NCBI RefSeq assembly: GCF_030580655.1
Contig: NZ_JAUQTB010000005.1
Location: forward strand, 186,001-250,000
Direction: 5' to 3'
DNA length: 64,000 nucleotides
Source of the DNA: Paenibacillus lacisoli
GTDB taxonomy: Bacteria; Bacillota; Bacilli; Paenibacillales; Paenibacillaceae
The notes under the pieces were generated by a model. That model saw only the letters and a program-made list of their open reading frames with translations. It was not told where the DNA came from and made no database searches. The translations under genes were made by a program, and so were the position numbers. Positions 43,261 through 51,844 of this stretch are shown piece after piece; the stretch's first letter is position 1, and each line of letters begins with the position of its first letter.

Positions 43261-45348
43261 TTAATGATTGGTTGTTGTGTCTGCCTGGCCCTCGGCATTG
43301 TCCTTGTTTTTCTTCGGTACTCCGTCAAGCCCGTATTCCTCATCGTAGGCGTCAAAAATTTTACGCGCAATCGGTCCTGCACTCCAGGCCCCGAAGCCGC
43401 CTTCCGGCACAACGACCGCAACCGCAAGCTTCGGATTCTCCCGGGGAGCGAACGCAATAAACACCCCGTTATCCTTCAGGACGCCGCCAACACTCTGCTG
43501 GGACGTACCGGTTTTACGCGCAAAATCGTAAGGGAATCCCCGGAATGCTTCCACATCCGTTGCCATTCCTTTGATGACTTCATTCCAGTAAGATTCCGGA
43601 AACTTGGCTTCATTCAGAACCTTCGGCTTCATCGCCTGAACTACATTGCCTTTATCATCCTTAATTTGGCTCACCAGATGAGGCTGCAGGCGCTGGCCAT
43701 GGTTAGCCAGCATAGTTACATACTGGGCCAGCTGCAGCGTCGTATACTTTCCTTGCTGCCCGAAAGACGCATAGGCCAGACGGGACAGAGCCGTTTCATT
43801 TTTATTGGTGTACTCCAGTTTGCCAAGATATTCGTTCGGTAAATCTACACCTGTAGAGACACCCAGTCCGAATTCCTTCATATATCTGTCCCATACATCA
43901 ATTCCTTGTTCCGGCATGTTTTTATACTTGTTGTACAAACGTTCCCCGACCATATCCACCATAAATGTATTGGAAGAGTGACGGATCGCGGCCGAGGGGT
44001 CAAGGGTGCCGTAAGCATGACCGCCCGAATTGCGAACCCGGGACGAGTCATTCCGGCCAAAATACGCTGTGCCGTTATCATGATAGTAGGTGCTGGTTGT
44101 GAACAGACCTTCTTCCAAGCCAAGCAGCACGGACAATGGCTTGATGGTGGAACCCAGCAGCAGGACAGATTCCGGGTGCTGACCAGGTCTGCCCGAACTG
44201 AACGGCCGAATCGTACCATTCTGATACACGTTGGCAATTTGCTTGAAATCGTCTGCTCCTACGCTCCCCGACTGCCAGACATTGCTGTCGTAATCCGGCA
44301 TGCTGGCCATGGCAACAACGTTACCCGTGTTCACTTCCATTGCAACCGCATAGCCGGTAGTCGCATTAGGATGCGTTTGCCCAGAGACCCGGTTCGTATG
44401 CAGCCATTTCAGCTGATCCATGATCGCCTGTTCGGTCTTCACCTGAACATTTTTGTTAATCGTGGAATAGATATCATAACCCTTTTGCGGAGGCGTGATC
44501 GATTCTACCCCCTGCGGCATATTCCGCGGATCGACCGGCACCGTTTTATATCCGTTTTTGCCGCGCAGCGCATCCTGATATTGGAGCTCCAGACCATCGA
44601 AACCGACGTCCTCATTCTCTTGATATACCAGCCCCGGGTCCTGATTCACACCAGCCTTCACCATATTGGCCTCAATGTTCTTGTACTTGCCCAGCGAGGT
44701 TCTGGCTCCCTTGTACTTGCGGATGTATCCGATAGTCTGGACTGCAACCGTGTCCGGATCGTAATGACGAATGTTCTCCTCAACCACCTCGACCCCCGGG
44801 AATTCTTCCTTGTGGGCCATAAAATAGGCTATCTCCTGCTCGCTCAAATCCATCTTAAGGCGGCGCGGGGTAAAGCCATTGCTTTTCGTATAGTTAAGGT
44901 CCATCTCATCAATAATCTGGGATGCCGTCAGCTTCTCAGCGTTCGGATTGCCATATTTATTGAAAGCAGCTTCAAGCTTGGCGGCCATAGCTTGCATCTC
45001 CGGCATCAGCTTCTGTTCCGGCTTGCGCTGGTCCTCCAGCTGCTTGCTGTAATTCTTCGTCAATGTGATATACAGCGACTGAACCGGTGTAGAGTATGCC
45101 AGCTTGGCGGTTCCGGACGCATCATAGATGGTCCCGCGGATCGGCGGCAGCGGCACAGATTTGGTCACACTGCTCGATTCCTCCTGCTTCAGCTGCGGGC
45201 CTTCAACAAATTGCAATATAGCCAACCGGACGATAATGACAGTGAAAATAATGAAAGAACTAAAAAAGAACAGATTGATCCGAAAGGTAAAACGCCGGCG
45301 GCCCGCCAGGTCATTATCCTTTTCCTGCTCTGCATTGGATTTTCTCAT
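43261..45348 (-). CDS. Class B penicillin-binding protein (PBP2/MrdA-like), copy 1
   Basis: A monofunctional transpeptidase that cross-links peptidoglycan outside the membrane, probably with the elongation machinery. One N-terminal anchor (about residues 24-46), a dimerisation domain, then the transpeptidase domain with SxxK STIK (near 400), SxN SSN (near 458) and KTG RKTGTS (near 612). ATG 45348 gives MRKSNAEQEKDNDLAG and 695 residues; an in-frame start 24 codons upstream is less likely. A closely related gene lies directly upstream on the same strand, with a terminator between. Confidence 0.92.
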   Translation of the reverse strand: MRKSNAEQEKDNDLAGRRRFTFRINLFFFSSFIIFTVIIVRLAILQFVEGPQLKQEESSSVTKSVPLPPIRGTIYDASGTAKLAYSTPVQSLYITLTKNYSKQLEDQRKPEQKLMPEMQAMAAKLEAAFNKYGNPNAEKLTASQIIDEMDLNYTKSNGFTPRRLKMDLSEQEIAYFMAHKEEFPGVEVVEENIRHYDPDTVAVQTIGYIRKYKGARTSLGKYKNIEANMVKAGVNQDPGLVYQENEDVGFDGLELQYQDALRGKNGYKTVPVDPRNMPQGVESITPPQKGYDIYSTINKNVQVKTEQAIMDQLKWLHTNRVSGQTHPNATTGYAVAMEVNTGNVVAMASMPDYDSNVWQSGSVGADDFKQIANVYQNGTIRPFSSGRPGQHPESVLLLGSTIKPLSVLLGLEEGLFTTSTYYHDNGTAYFGRNDSSRVRNSGGHAYGTLDPSAAIRHSSNTFMVDMVGERLYNKYKNMPEQGIDVWDRYMKEFGLGVSTGVDLPNEYLGKLEYTNKNETALSRLAYASFGQQGKYTTLQLAQYVTMLANHGQRLQPHLVSQIKDDKGNVVQAMKPKVLNEAKFPESYWNEVIKGMATDVEAFRGFPYDFARKTGTSQQSVGGVLKDNGVFIAFAPRENPKLAVAVVVPEGGFGAWSAGPIARKIFDAYDEEYGLDGVPKKNKDNAEGQADTTTNH

Positions 45349-45472
45349 GCTACCTTGTGTCACACTCCTTATGCTCTTCCTTGCTGACGGTAAACGACGG
45401 CATATCCACCATTTTAGCACACCCTCCCCCCCCTATTGCCAACCTATTCGTTACAATTTCGTCATTTCTGCA

Positions 45473-45516
45473 TAAAAAGGCTGTTCCTCTCGGATTAAAC
45501 GAGAAGAACAGCCCTT
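45473..45516 (-). terminator. Terminator between the two PBP genes
   Basis: On the minus strand AAGGGCTGTTC and GAACAGCCTT pair, with TTTTAT following. Confidence 0.88.
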
Positions 45517-45526
45517 ACCGTACTAA

Positions 45527-47590
45527 TTATTTATCTCCAGCAGCTGTACCGCCGGCAGCATTCGAGCGCGGGACTCCTGTCAGTCCGTACACTTCATCAT
45601 AGGCTTCAAAAATCTTGCGTGCCACCGGGCCGGCGCTGTAGGCTCCGAAGCCGCCTTCCGGAATCATAACCGCCACGGCCAGCTTTGGATTCTCCCGCGG
45701 TGCGAAGGCAATGAATACCCCGTTATCCACCAGCTTTCCTTTTCCAACGTCCTGCTGGGAAGTTCCTGTCTTGCGGGCGTAATCATAAGGGAAGCCATTA
45801 AAAGCAGTCACATCCGTCGCCATCCCCCTGATCACTGTATCCCAGTAAGCATCCGGGAATTGAACCTCGTTCAGCACTTTCGGTTTAATTGTCCGGACCA
45901 CATTCCCGCTGGCATCCTTGATGCTGCTTACCAGATGCGGTTCCATCCGTTTTCCCCGGTTGGCCAGGGTGGCCGTGTACTGGGCAAGCTGCAGGGCCGT
46001 ATACCTTCCCTGTTGACCAAAAGACGCATAGGCCAGCTTGGACAGCGCAGTCTCTTTTTTGTTCTGCTTATACTCCAGATACCCTAAATACTCATTAGGC
46101 AGGTCCACGCCGGTAGAACCGCCCAGACCAAACTGTCTCATGTATTTATCCCATACATCGACCCCCTGTCCGGGAGTCGCTTTATATTTGTTATACAAAC
46201 GTTCTCCAACCCAATCAACCATAAAAGCATTGGATGATTCTTTAATGGCCCTTGATGGAGTAAGCCCTCCAAGTACATGGCCGCTGGAGTTTTTGACGCT
46301 GGACGAATCGTTGCGCCCGAAATAGGCAATTCCCTGGTCCTGATATACATCTCCCGTGCGGAATAGTCCTTCCTTAAGCCCGATCAGAACACTCAGTGGT
46401 TTAATCGTTGAGCCCAGCAGCACGACAGATTCAGGGTGATTTCCTCTCATCTGTCCGGAAGGGAAAGACTTGATCGTGCCATTTTGATAGATGTCTTTTA
46501 CCTCCTTCCAATACTTGGGCAAAATGGACTTTTCACCTGAACTCCACACCGCCGGGTCATAATCCGGCATACTGGCCATCGCCACTACATTGCCTGTATC
46601 CACTTCCATGGCTACCGCAAATCCGGTTACGGCATTTTTATGGGTTTCACCTGATACAGGATGAGTGTGGAGCCAATTCAACTGCTCCATGATCGCCTGC
46701 TCGGTTTTCAACTGAATCCCTTTGTGGATCGTTGAAACGATACCATGTCCCTTCGCCGGGGCTTGTGTATCCTCAATACCAGTAATCATATTCCGGCCGT
46801 CGATCTGAACCTGCTTGTACCCGTTGAGCCCTCTCAGTTCATCCTGATACTGAAGCTCCAGCCCGTCCACCCCGACATCCTCCAGATCTCCATAGAATTG
46901 CTCAGGCTGTGTTAATGTATTATTATTTTGGCCAGCTTCCTTGTATCTTTGGATATCCTGGCTGCCGTTGAATTTTTTCATATAGCCTACTGCCTGCACA
47001 GCCACTGTATCCGGGTCATAGTGCCTTATGCTCTCCTCGACGACATCTACACCCGGAAGAGAGGTTTTATGTCCCAGGAAATAAGCGACCTCCTCAGGGC
47101 TGAGATCTTTTTTGATACGACGGGGTGTAAAGCCGTTTGCTTTTGTATATTCCAGATCCATAGCATCTATAATCTCGCTTGTAGCCATTGCAGCAGCAGC
47201 ATTGCCGTAGGTCTTGAAGGCTGCTGCGATATCCTCTGCAATCCGCTCAATCTCAGGGCGGTTTTCCAGCGTTTTTTCGTTAGCGCTGCTGTAATTTTTG
47301 TGTAAGGTAATATAGAGTGACTGGGTAGGCGTTGAATAAGCCAGCTTGACACCTGATGCATCATAGATCGGTCCCCGGACAGGAGGCAGCGGAACGTTCT
47401 TGACATTCTTTCCCTTCTCCTCCAGAGCCAGGTCCTTGCCCTGAACAAATTGGAGTGCAGCCAGACGTACAATAATGACGGCGAATACTACAAAAGCGAA
47501 TAAGAACAACAGATTAACCCGGGTTAACAGCTGTCTCTTCTGCCGGGCCTCCCGGTCTTCCGGCTGATTTCGTCTGAACCAATGAAGCAC
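45527..47590 (-). CDS. Class B penicillin-binding protein (PBP2/MrdA-like), copy 2
   Basis: A 687-residue paralogue of copy 1 with the same layout: anchor at residues about 25-45, dimerisation domain, and transpeptidase domain with STIK (S394), SSN (S452-N454) and KTG (607-609). GTG start with AAGGGGTGA about 9 bp before. The two genes share long identical stretches, as GVDVVEESIRHYDPDTVAVQ-type segments show, so they arose by tandem duplication. Each has its own terminator, so they can be expressed separately; one may be specific to growth phase or sporulation. Confidence 0.92.
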   Translation of the reverse strand: MLHWFRRNQPEDREARQKRQLLTRVNLLFLFAFVVFAVIIVRLAALQFVQGKDLALEEKGKNVKNVPLPPVRGPIYDASGVKLAYSTPTQSLYITLHKNYSSANEKTLENRPEIERIAEDIAAAFKTYGNAAAAMATSEIIDAMDLEYTKANGFTPRRIKKDLSPEEVAYFLGHKTSLPGVDVVEESIRHYDPDTVAVQAVGYMKKFNGSQDIQRYKEAGQNNNTLTQPEQFYGDLEDVGVDGLELQYQDELRGLNGYKQVQIDGRNMITGIEDTQAPAKGHGIVSTIHKGIQLKTEQAIMEQLNWLHTHPVSGETHKNAVTGFAVAMEVDTGNVVAMASMPDYDPAVWSSGEKSILPKYWKEVKDIYQNGTIKSFPSGQMRGNHPESVVLLGSTIKPLSVLIGLKEGLFRTGDVYQDQGIAYFGRNDSSSVKNSSGHVLGGLTPSRAIKESSNAFMVDWVGERLYNKYKATPGQGVDVWDKYMRQFGLGGSTGVDLPNEYLGYLEYKQNKKETALSKLAYASFGQQGRYTALQLAQYTATLANRGKRMEPHLVSSIKDASGNVVRTIKPKVLNEVQFPDAYWDTVIRGMATDVTAFNGFPYDYARKTGTSQQDVGKGKLVDNGVFIAFAPRENPKLAVAVMIPEGGFGAYSAGPVARKIFEAYDEVYGLTGVPRSNAAGGTAAGDK

Positions 47591-47727
47591 GTCCCTAGAT
47601 CACCCCTTCAACTCCCATGATTGTTATTATTCTCACAACTCCTCCCAATTTTATCATATCCATACTGGTAAAGTTTTCATTTTCGTTACCTGCCAGCTGT
47701 CTGGCTGTTGAATGCTGTACCTAAATA

Positions 47728-47754
47728 TAAAAAAGCGAGCCCTCATGGGCCCGC
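47728..47754 (-). terminator. Terminator of the transglutaminase-like gene
   Basis: On the minus strand GCGGGCCC and GGGCTCGC pair around ATGA, followed by TTTTTTAT. Confidence 0.88.
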
Positions 47755-47773
47755 CTGTCTAAATTCTATCCTG

Positions 47774-48922
47774 TTATACGGTCTGGTTCTTGATATGGGT
47801 CTGAGCAAAGTTCGGTGGATTAAACCAGTCTCCGCTCTGCTTCCAGGTTGGATCCAGCGGCACCCATTGCTTGGATTGACTCAAATAAACCTCATTCCAG
47901 GCATGGGGACCATATCCGCCTTGTCCGTTGTACCCTAGCCCGGTAACTACTCTTACATCCAGCCCTACAGAGCGGGCCATCATGGCATACAGTCTGGCAT
48001 AATCGATACATACCCCTTTCCGGGTAGTAAACGTCTCCTGCGGATTCTGCTCATGCCAGATTCCGCGTTCTTCGTAATTCGTCACTTTATCATAATCATA
48101 GCTGATTCGGGATCCGACCCAATCGTACAGCCTGCGTGCCTTCTCTTCGTCGCTGCCGCCTGTACCTGCAACCTGAGCAGCCGCTTGTTGAATATCCGAA
48201 GAAATATGACGGTCAATGATGTCGTATTTTTGCTGCAGAATGCCGTTCATTTCTTTCTCCACTGCTTGGGTGAATACCGGCAGCTTGTCCTTTACGAAAG
48301 TACCGGACAGAGGCTCGATGACAGACTGCGCCCCCTGCTTGTAGACCGGGGAAGACTGTATATAAGAACTGAATGAACTGTTCGGATACAAGCTTACACC
48401 GACGAAGAGCAGCGCAATGACAAATATGGCCCTTGCAGCCCCAATCAGGGTGCCGATCCCTGCACCGGCCAGGCGGCTGACCAGTCCCGGCCGCCCTTCG
48501 GCGGCAGCGTGGGATCTAATTTTTCTGCTGATGAGCAGATCGCTGGCAAGACGCAGCAGTCCCCTAATGATCATGTACGAGATCAGGAAAAGGATACCAA
48601 ACCGCAGCAGCGGAAAATTAGCGATGGCACTAACTATCGTATAGTAGATTTCCTGCCAAGAGCTCAACTGCTGAGCAGGCAGCGCGGCTGTATAAGCCTG
48701 AAGTCTGTCCGCAGCATAAGGAGACAGCCACATGGCTGTACCGACTGCACAGAAGAGCGCTGCTATCGTCAAAATACCGTCAACAACCAGATGCAGCAGC
48801 GCGCCAGCAGAGCGCGATGCTCCTCTCCACCAGCCCTGCAGCAGCGACAGCGCCAATATGCACATAATCAGAATTGTAATGCCATTCAGATTCATAAGGC
48901 TATTCATCCAGCCTGCAAACAT
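47774..48922 (-). CDS. CvpA-like membrane domain fused to transglutaminase-like domain
   Basis: A 382-residue protein in two parts. Residues 1-180 hold four to five helices in a CvpA/colicin-V-production-like order (GWWRGASRSAGALLHLVVDG..., LVSRLAGAGIGTLIGAARAIFV). Residues about 190-382 form a transglutaminase-like domain with the full catalytic triad: C305 (RKGVCIDYARL), H340 (GPHAWNEVY) and D357 (PLDPTW). The catalytic part should be outside the cell if the last helix exits there. Transglutaminase-fold enzymes may cross-link or cleave peptides; a cell-wall role fits the adjacent PBP genes but is inference. Confidence 0.85.
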   Translation of the reverse strand: MFAGWMNSLMNLNGITILIMCILALSLLQGWWRGASRSAGALLHLVVDGILTIAALFCAVGTAMWLSPYAADRLQAYTAALPAQQLSSWQEIYYTIVSAIANFPLLRFGILFLISYMIIRGLLRLASDLLISRKIRSHAAAEGRPGLVSRLAGAGIGTLIGAARAIFVIALLFVGVSLYPNSSFSSYIQSSPVYKQGAQSVIEPLSGTFVKDKLPVFTQAVEKEMNGILQQKYDIIDRHISSDIQQAAAQVAGTGGSDEEKARRLYDWVGSRISYDYDKVTNYEERGIWHEQNPQETFTTRKGVCIDYARLYAMMARSVGLDVRVVTGLGYNGQGGYGPHAWNEVYLSQSKQWVPLDPTWKQSGDWFNPPNFAQTHIKNQTV

Positions 48923-48975
48923 GCAGATGTCGCCCCCTCTCTAAGATGTCTTGGTGGTTATTAGGCATTTATATT

Positions 48976-49428
48976 CTAAGATCCGGATGACGTATGCTGT
49001 TTGGCCTGTTGAATGAAGGACTGGAGTGTCTCATTATCAAGCGACCATTCGCCGACGGAGACTCCGCGAAATTTGACCTTTACCTTATCACTGCCCTGGC
49101 TGCCGGTTACTTCCAGGTTCGGGCTCGTTATAACGAACTGCCCGTCAGCGCCCGGTACATAAGCTGCATCCTTCGCTTCTTTCAGCATCATTGTCATGGC
49201 CTCTGACTTTAGCGTCCCGACCGCCTGATCCGTTACGTCAGTCACGGTATTCTTGATCTGCTCCAGTGAAATCCCGCTGTATACAATGACAGCCCCTACA
49301 ATCAGAATGACAATAGCCCACTTCACGACAGTCTTCACCAGGTTCAGCACGATGAACACTACAATTAAAGCGACCAGGATCACCAGCCAGTTCTGCTGGA
49401 TAAAATCCTTCCATACGTTAATATCCAT
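48976..49428 (-). CDS. Membrane-anchored protein, unknown function
   Basis: A 150-residue protein with a strong double-length hydrophobic stretch at residues about 13-52 (NWLVILVALIVVFIVLNLV...) followed by a soluble part with beta-prone segments (GQFVITSPNLEVTG, KVKVKFRGVSVGEW). GGGAG precedes the ATG at 7 bp. It lies 53 bp upstream of the CvpA-transglutaminase gene on the same strand, probably co-transcribed, so the two may work together. No family is recognised. Confidence 0.75.
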   Translation of the reverse strand: MDINVWKDFIQQNWLVILVALIVVFIVLNLVKTVVKWAIVILIVGAVIVYSGISLEQIKNTVTDVTDQAVGTLKSEAMTMMLKEAKDAAYVPGADGQFVITSPNLEVTGSQGSDKVKVKFRGVSVGEWSLDNETLQSFIQQAKQHTSSGS

Positions 49429-49589
49429 TTCTCACACTCCCTATCCACAATCCTCTTGATTATACATGATTGCCTCTTTCCATGTCAGCCAGTACCCCCG
49501 AGGCAAAAATAGGTCTAAGCCCTCAACCGGCCGCGTACAAGTAGGAAGAGGGTCTTGTCTCGTAACTATACTGGCTGAGGAGGTGCAGC

Positions 49590-50741
49590 GTGAAGACCGC
49601 CATCTGGCTGTATTTATTTTTGTTTATTGCGTTTTTTGACCTGCATGCCCAATACCCGATCCTGACACCGTTCGCTGTATCGCTTGGTGCAGCACCGACC
49701 TTTATCGGCTGGATGATGGGTATTTATTCTCTGACCCACCTGCCGGGAAACCTGCTGGCCGGGCCGCGTATCGACCGCAACGGCAGCCGCCGCTATATCA
49801 TGTTCAGCTTGACCGCTGCTGGAATTGTACTGATCATGCAGGCCTATGTACAGTCTCCCTGGGAACTGCTGCTGCTGCGTTCCATCAGCGGTTTCGTATT
49901 GGCGTTTCTCTCGCCTGCCTGTCTTGCGCTCCTGGCCCAGCTGTCAGCGAACCCGGTGACACAGGGCAAGTATATGTCCGGTCACGGGGTTGTTCATACA
50001 CTGGCATCCGTGGTTTCTCCAGCTGCCGGCGCCTTTATCGTGGCAAGCTTCGGGTTTTCCGGAACCTTCCGTACCCTGGGTATCATTCTTTTGGTAACGG
50101 GAATCATGGCTTTTTTCACCATTCCGCAGCAGCTGGCCGGAGCTCAGCCTTCACGCTCCACCGCATTGGCCAAACAAGAACCCGAGCGGAGAAGAATGCT
50201 GTCCTGGCGCCATTACCTGCTGCCGCTGACCATCGCCTGCGCGCAAGGCATATTGTTCTACGAACTCCCCTTGCGTGAAGGAGGAAATTCGACCATTCTC
50301 TCGACCGGCCTGCTGTTTTCTATTATCAGTCTCGGGGCATTGTTTACGCTCAGCATGCTGTTCATTAACAAGTATTCGCCGCTGCTTCGTATTGCTCTGT
50401 CTGTGTTGGTCATGGCCCTCTGCTTTTATATGCTGGCTGCGCTGCCGTCCATCCGTCTGGAGGCCGTTCTGTTTGTCCTGGGCATGTCCAAGGGCATCGT
50501 TTTCCCTGCTATGGCCTCCATGTTTATCTCGCTGGGCGGCGGTAAGCTGGGACGGACATTCGCACTGCATTCCATTGCCACGTCCATCGGCTCCTTTCTG
50601 GGCCCCATTGCAGCCGGCCAGTTAAGGGAAGGGTTCTCGCCGTATTTTATTGCATTCCTGATTCTGATGACGGGTCTGCTCTTCCTGCCCCGCCACCGCG
50701 CCGTTAAACCGGTGACACTCCCTGTCTCCCGTCAGGCATAA
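49590..50741 (+). CDS. Major facilitator superfamily transporter
   Basis: A 383-residue carrier with about 12 helices. GTG start with GAGGAGG upstream. The loop 2-3 motif reads GPRIDRNGSRR, a drug-proton antiporter-like variant of GxxxDRxGRR, and PGNLLAGPRIDR is well conserved. Substrate unknown; small MFS carriers of this sort are often drug or sugar exporters. Single gene. Confidence 0.85.
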   Translation: MKTAIWLYLFLFIAFFDLHAQYPILTPFAVSLGAAPTFIGWMMGIYSLTHLPGNLLAGPRIDRNGSRRYIMFSLTAAGIVLIMQAYVQSPWELLLLRSISGFVLAFLSPACLALLAQLSANPVTQGKYMSGHGVVHTLASVVSPAAGAFIVASFGFSGTFRTLGIILLVTGIMAFFTIPQQLAGAQPSRSTALAKQEPERRRMLSWRHYLLPLTIACAQGILFYELPLREGGNSTILSTGLLFSIISLGALFTLSMLFINKYSPLLRIALSVLVMALCFYMLAALPSIRLEAVLFVLGMSKGIVFPAMASMFISLGGGKLGRTFALHSIATSIGSFLGPIAAGQLREGFSPYFIAFLILMTGLLFLPRHRAVKPVTLPVSRQA

Positions 50742-50773
50742 ATAAATACCCGCCCTATAGGCGAATGCACGGT

Positions 50774-50800
50774 ACGTCATTAGCCCTCTTTCATAAGATA
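50774..50800 (+). promoter_or_regulatory. Sigma-K-like promoter of the YjcZ-like gene
   Basis: AC, 16 bp, CATAAGATA, matching the sigma-K pattern AC-N16/17-CATANNNTA, 40 bp upstream of the ATG. Confidence 0.6.
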
Positions 50801-50840
50801 CTGTGTGCTCGATGATCTTATCTGAAAGCGGGGTGTTACG

Positions 50841-51083
50841 ATGAGTGAATATAAATCCTGCGGATGCGGACCAACACCGATGGCGCATACAGCTCCGGCG
50901 TATACGGCTCCAGTCTATACGGCTCCAGCCTATTCCGCACCGTCTTATTCAGCCCCTGGTTACGCTGCACCGGCCTACGCTGCACCTGCAGCCTGCGGAG
51001 GGACTGGTTATTCATCTGCCGGAATGATCCTGGTTCTTTACGTACTGCTGGTTATCATTGTGCAAGCTGCCTGGTTCTGCTGA
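50841..51083 (+). CDS. YjcZ-like small spore protein with YxAPx repeats
   Basis: An 80-residue protein. After a Cys-rich start (SCGCGP) come seven copies of a five-residue unit of the form Y-(T/S/A)-A-P-x (about residues 20-51), encoded by a 15-bp repeat, then a CGG turn and a hydrophobic C-terminal helix (GMILVLYVLLVIIVQAAWFC). The tail resembles the YjcZ family of small sporulation proteins. A sigma-K-like promoter supports late mother-cell expression, perhaps in the coat or spore membrane. GCGGGGTG precedes the ATG. Confidence 0.7.
   Translation: MSEYKSCGCGPTPMAHTAPAYTAPVYTAPAYSAPSYSAPGYAAPAYAAPAACGGTGYSSAGMILVLYVLLVIIVQAAWFC
50897..50993 (+). repeat. 15-bp coding repeat (YxAPx units)
   Basis: Tandem imperfect units based on TATACGGCTCCAGTC-type 15-mers; the early copies are nearly identical and the later ones drift, as expected of slippage followed by decay. 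Confidence 0.8.
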
Positions 51084-51110
51084 TAACCCGCCTCCAGATT
51101 GGTTTAATAA

Positions 51111-51141
51111 GCAAAAGGCCTGCGGATCGCAGGCCTTTTGC
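51111..51141 (+). terminator. Terminator of the YjcZ-like gene
   Basis: GCAAAAGGCCTGC and GCAGGCCTTTTGC pair around GGATC. Confidence 0.9.
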
Positions 51142-51325
51142 TGTTGAAATGCCTTTAATTGCAGCAGCTGCGCCATTTTGCATGTTATATCGGATTCGAG
51201 CTACACTATATAGATAAATATTTAGCATAATGGATGTATTTCGCCGCAGGCCGGTGTTCGATCCATCACACTGCAGGTATTTATGAATTAAAATCCGAGT
51301 CCATTTAACCAGCGGAGGGGATCTT

Positions 51326-51676
51326 GTGTCCATATTCATTATCGTTGAAGGCAAGAACGATCGCAGCAGAATCCGCCGGCTCGTTGATTCCGAAGTACAT
51401 ATTTTGTGCACCTTTGGAACGCTGAATTCCTTAAAGCTGGACACCCTGCGCAAACAGGTGGGCGGTGAAGAAGTTTACCTGTTTCTCGACAACGACAGCT
51501 CAGGCAAAAAAATCCGTGGTGTCTTAAGCGACGCCTTTCCGGACGCTGTACACATTTACACCCGGCGGGGGTATGCCGGCGTTGAGGGCACACCGGACGA
51601 ATATTTGATTGCCCAGCTTGAAAAGGCTGGATTGGAGGATTACATTATATATCCTCCTGCTGCAGCATACGAATAA
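51326..51676 (+). CDS. Stand-alone Toprim-domain protein
   Basis: A 116-residue protein consisting of a single Toprim domain, the metal-binding fold of topoisomerases, primases and RNase M5. The catalytic glutamate is E8 (FIIVEGKND) and the DxD pair is D55/D57 (YLFLDNDSSG). GTG start behind GGAGGGGAT. It resembles the N-terminal half of RNase M5 but lacks its C-terminal domain, so it is not a normal rnmV. Possible roles are in RNA or DNA processing; the substrate is not known. Single gene. Confidence 0.82.
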   Translation: MSIFIIVEGKNDRSRIRRLVDSEVHILCTFGTLNSLKLDTLRKQVGGEEVYLFLDNDSSGKKIRGVLSDAFPDAVHIYTRRGYAGVEGTPDEYLIAQLEKAGLEDYIIYPPAAAYE

Positions 51677-51844
51677 AAGTCACTGTATTTAATCTTTATT
51701 TTCAGCAAGATATAAACAGGCTTCTCTTCCGAAAACTTCAGATCATCTGCGATGTCTGAATCCTCTGTTTTGGGGTAGATACTAGTAGGGACTTACTTAT
51801 GTCCTGTTTAACCATTTATGCTCATCAAAAAGGAGACACGCATC

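Noticed and set aside
43906..45387. A 493-codon plus-strand frame opposite the first PBP
   Set aside because: It is a shadow of the PBP gene, caused by codon bias. The PBP carries all catalytic motifs.
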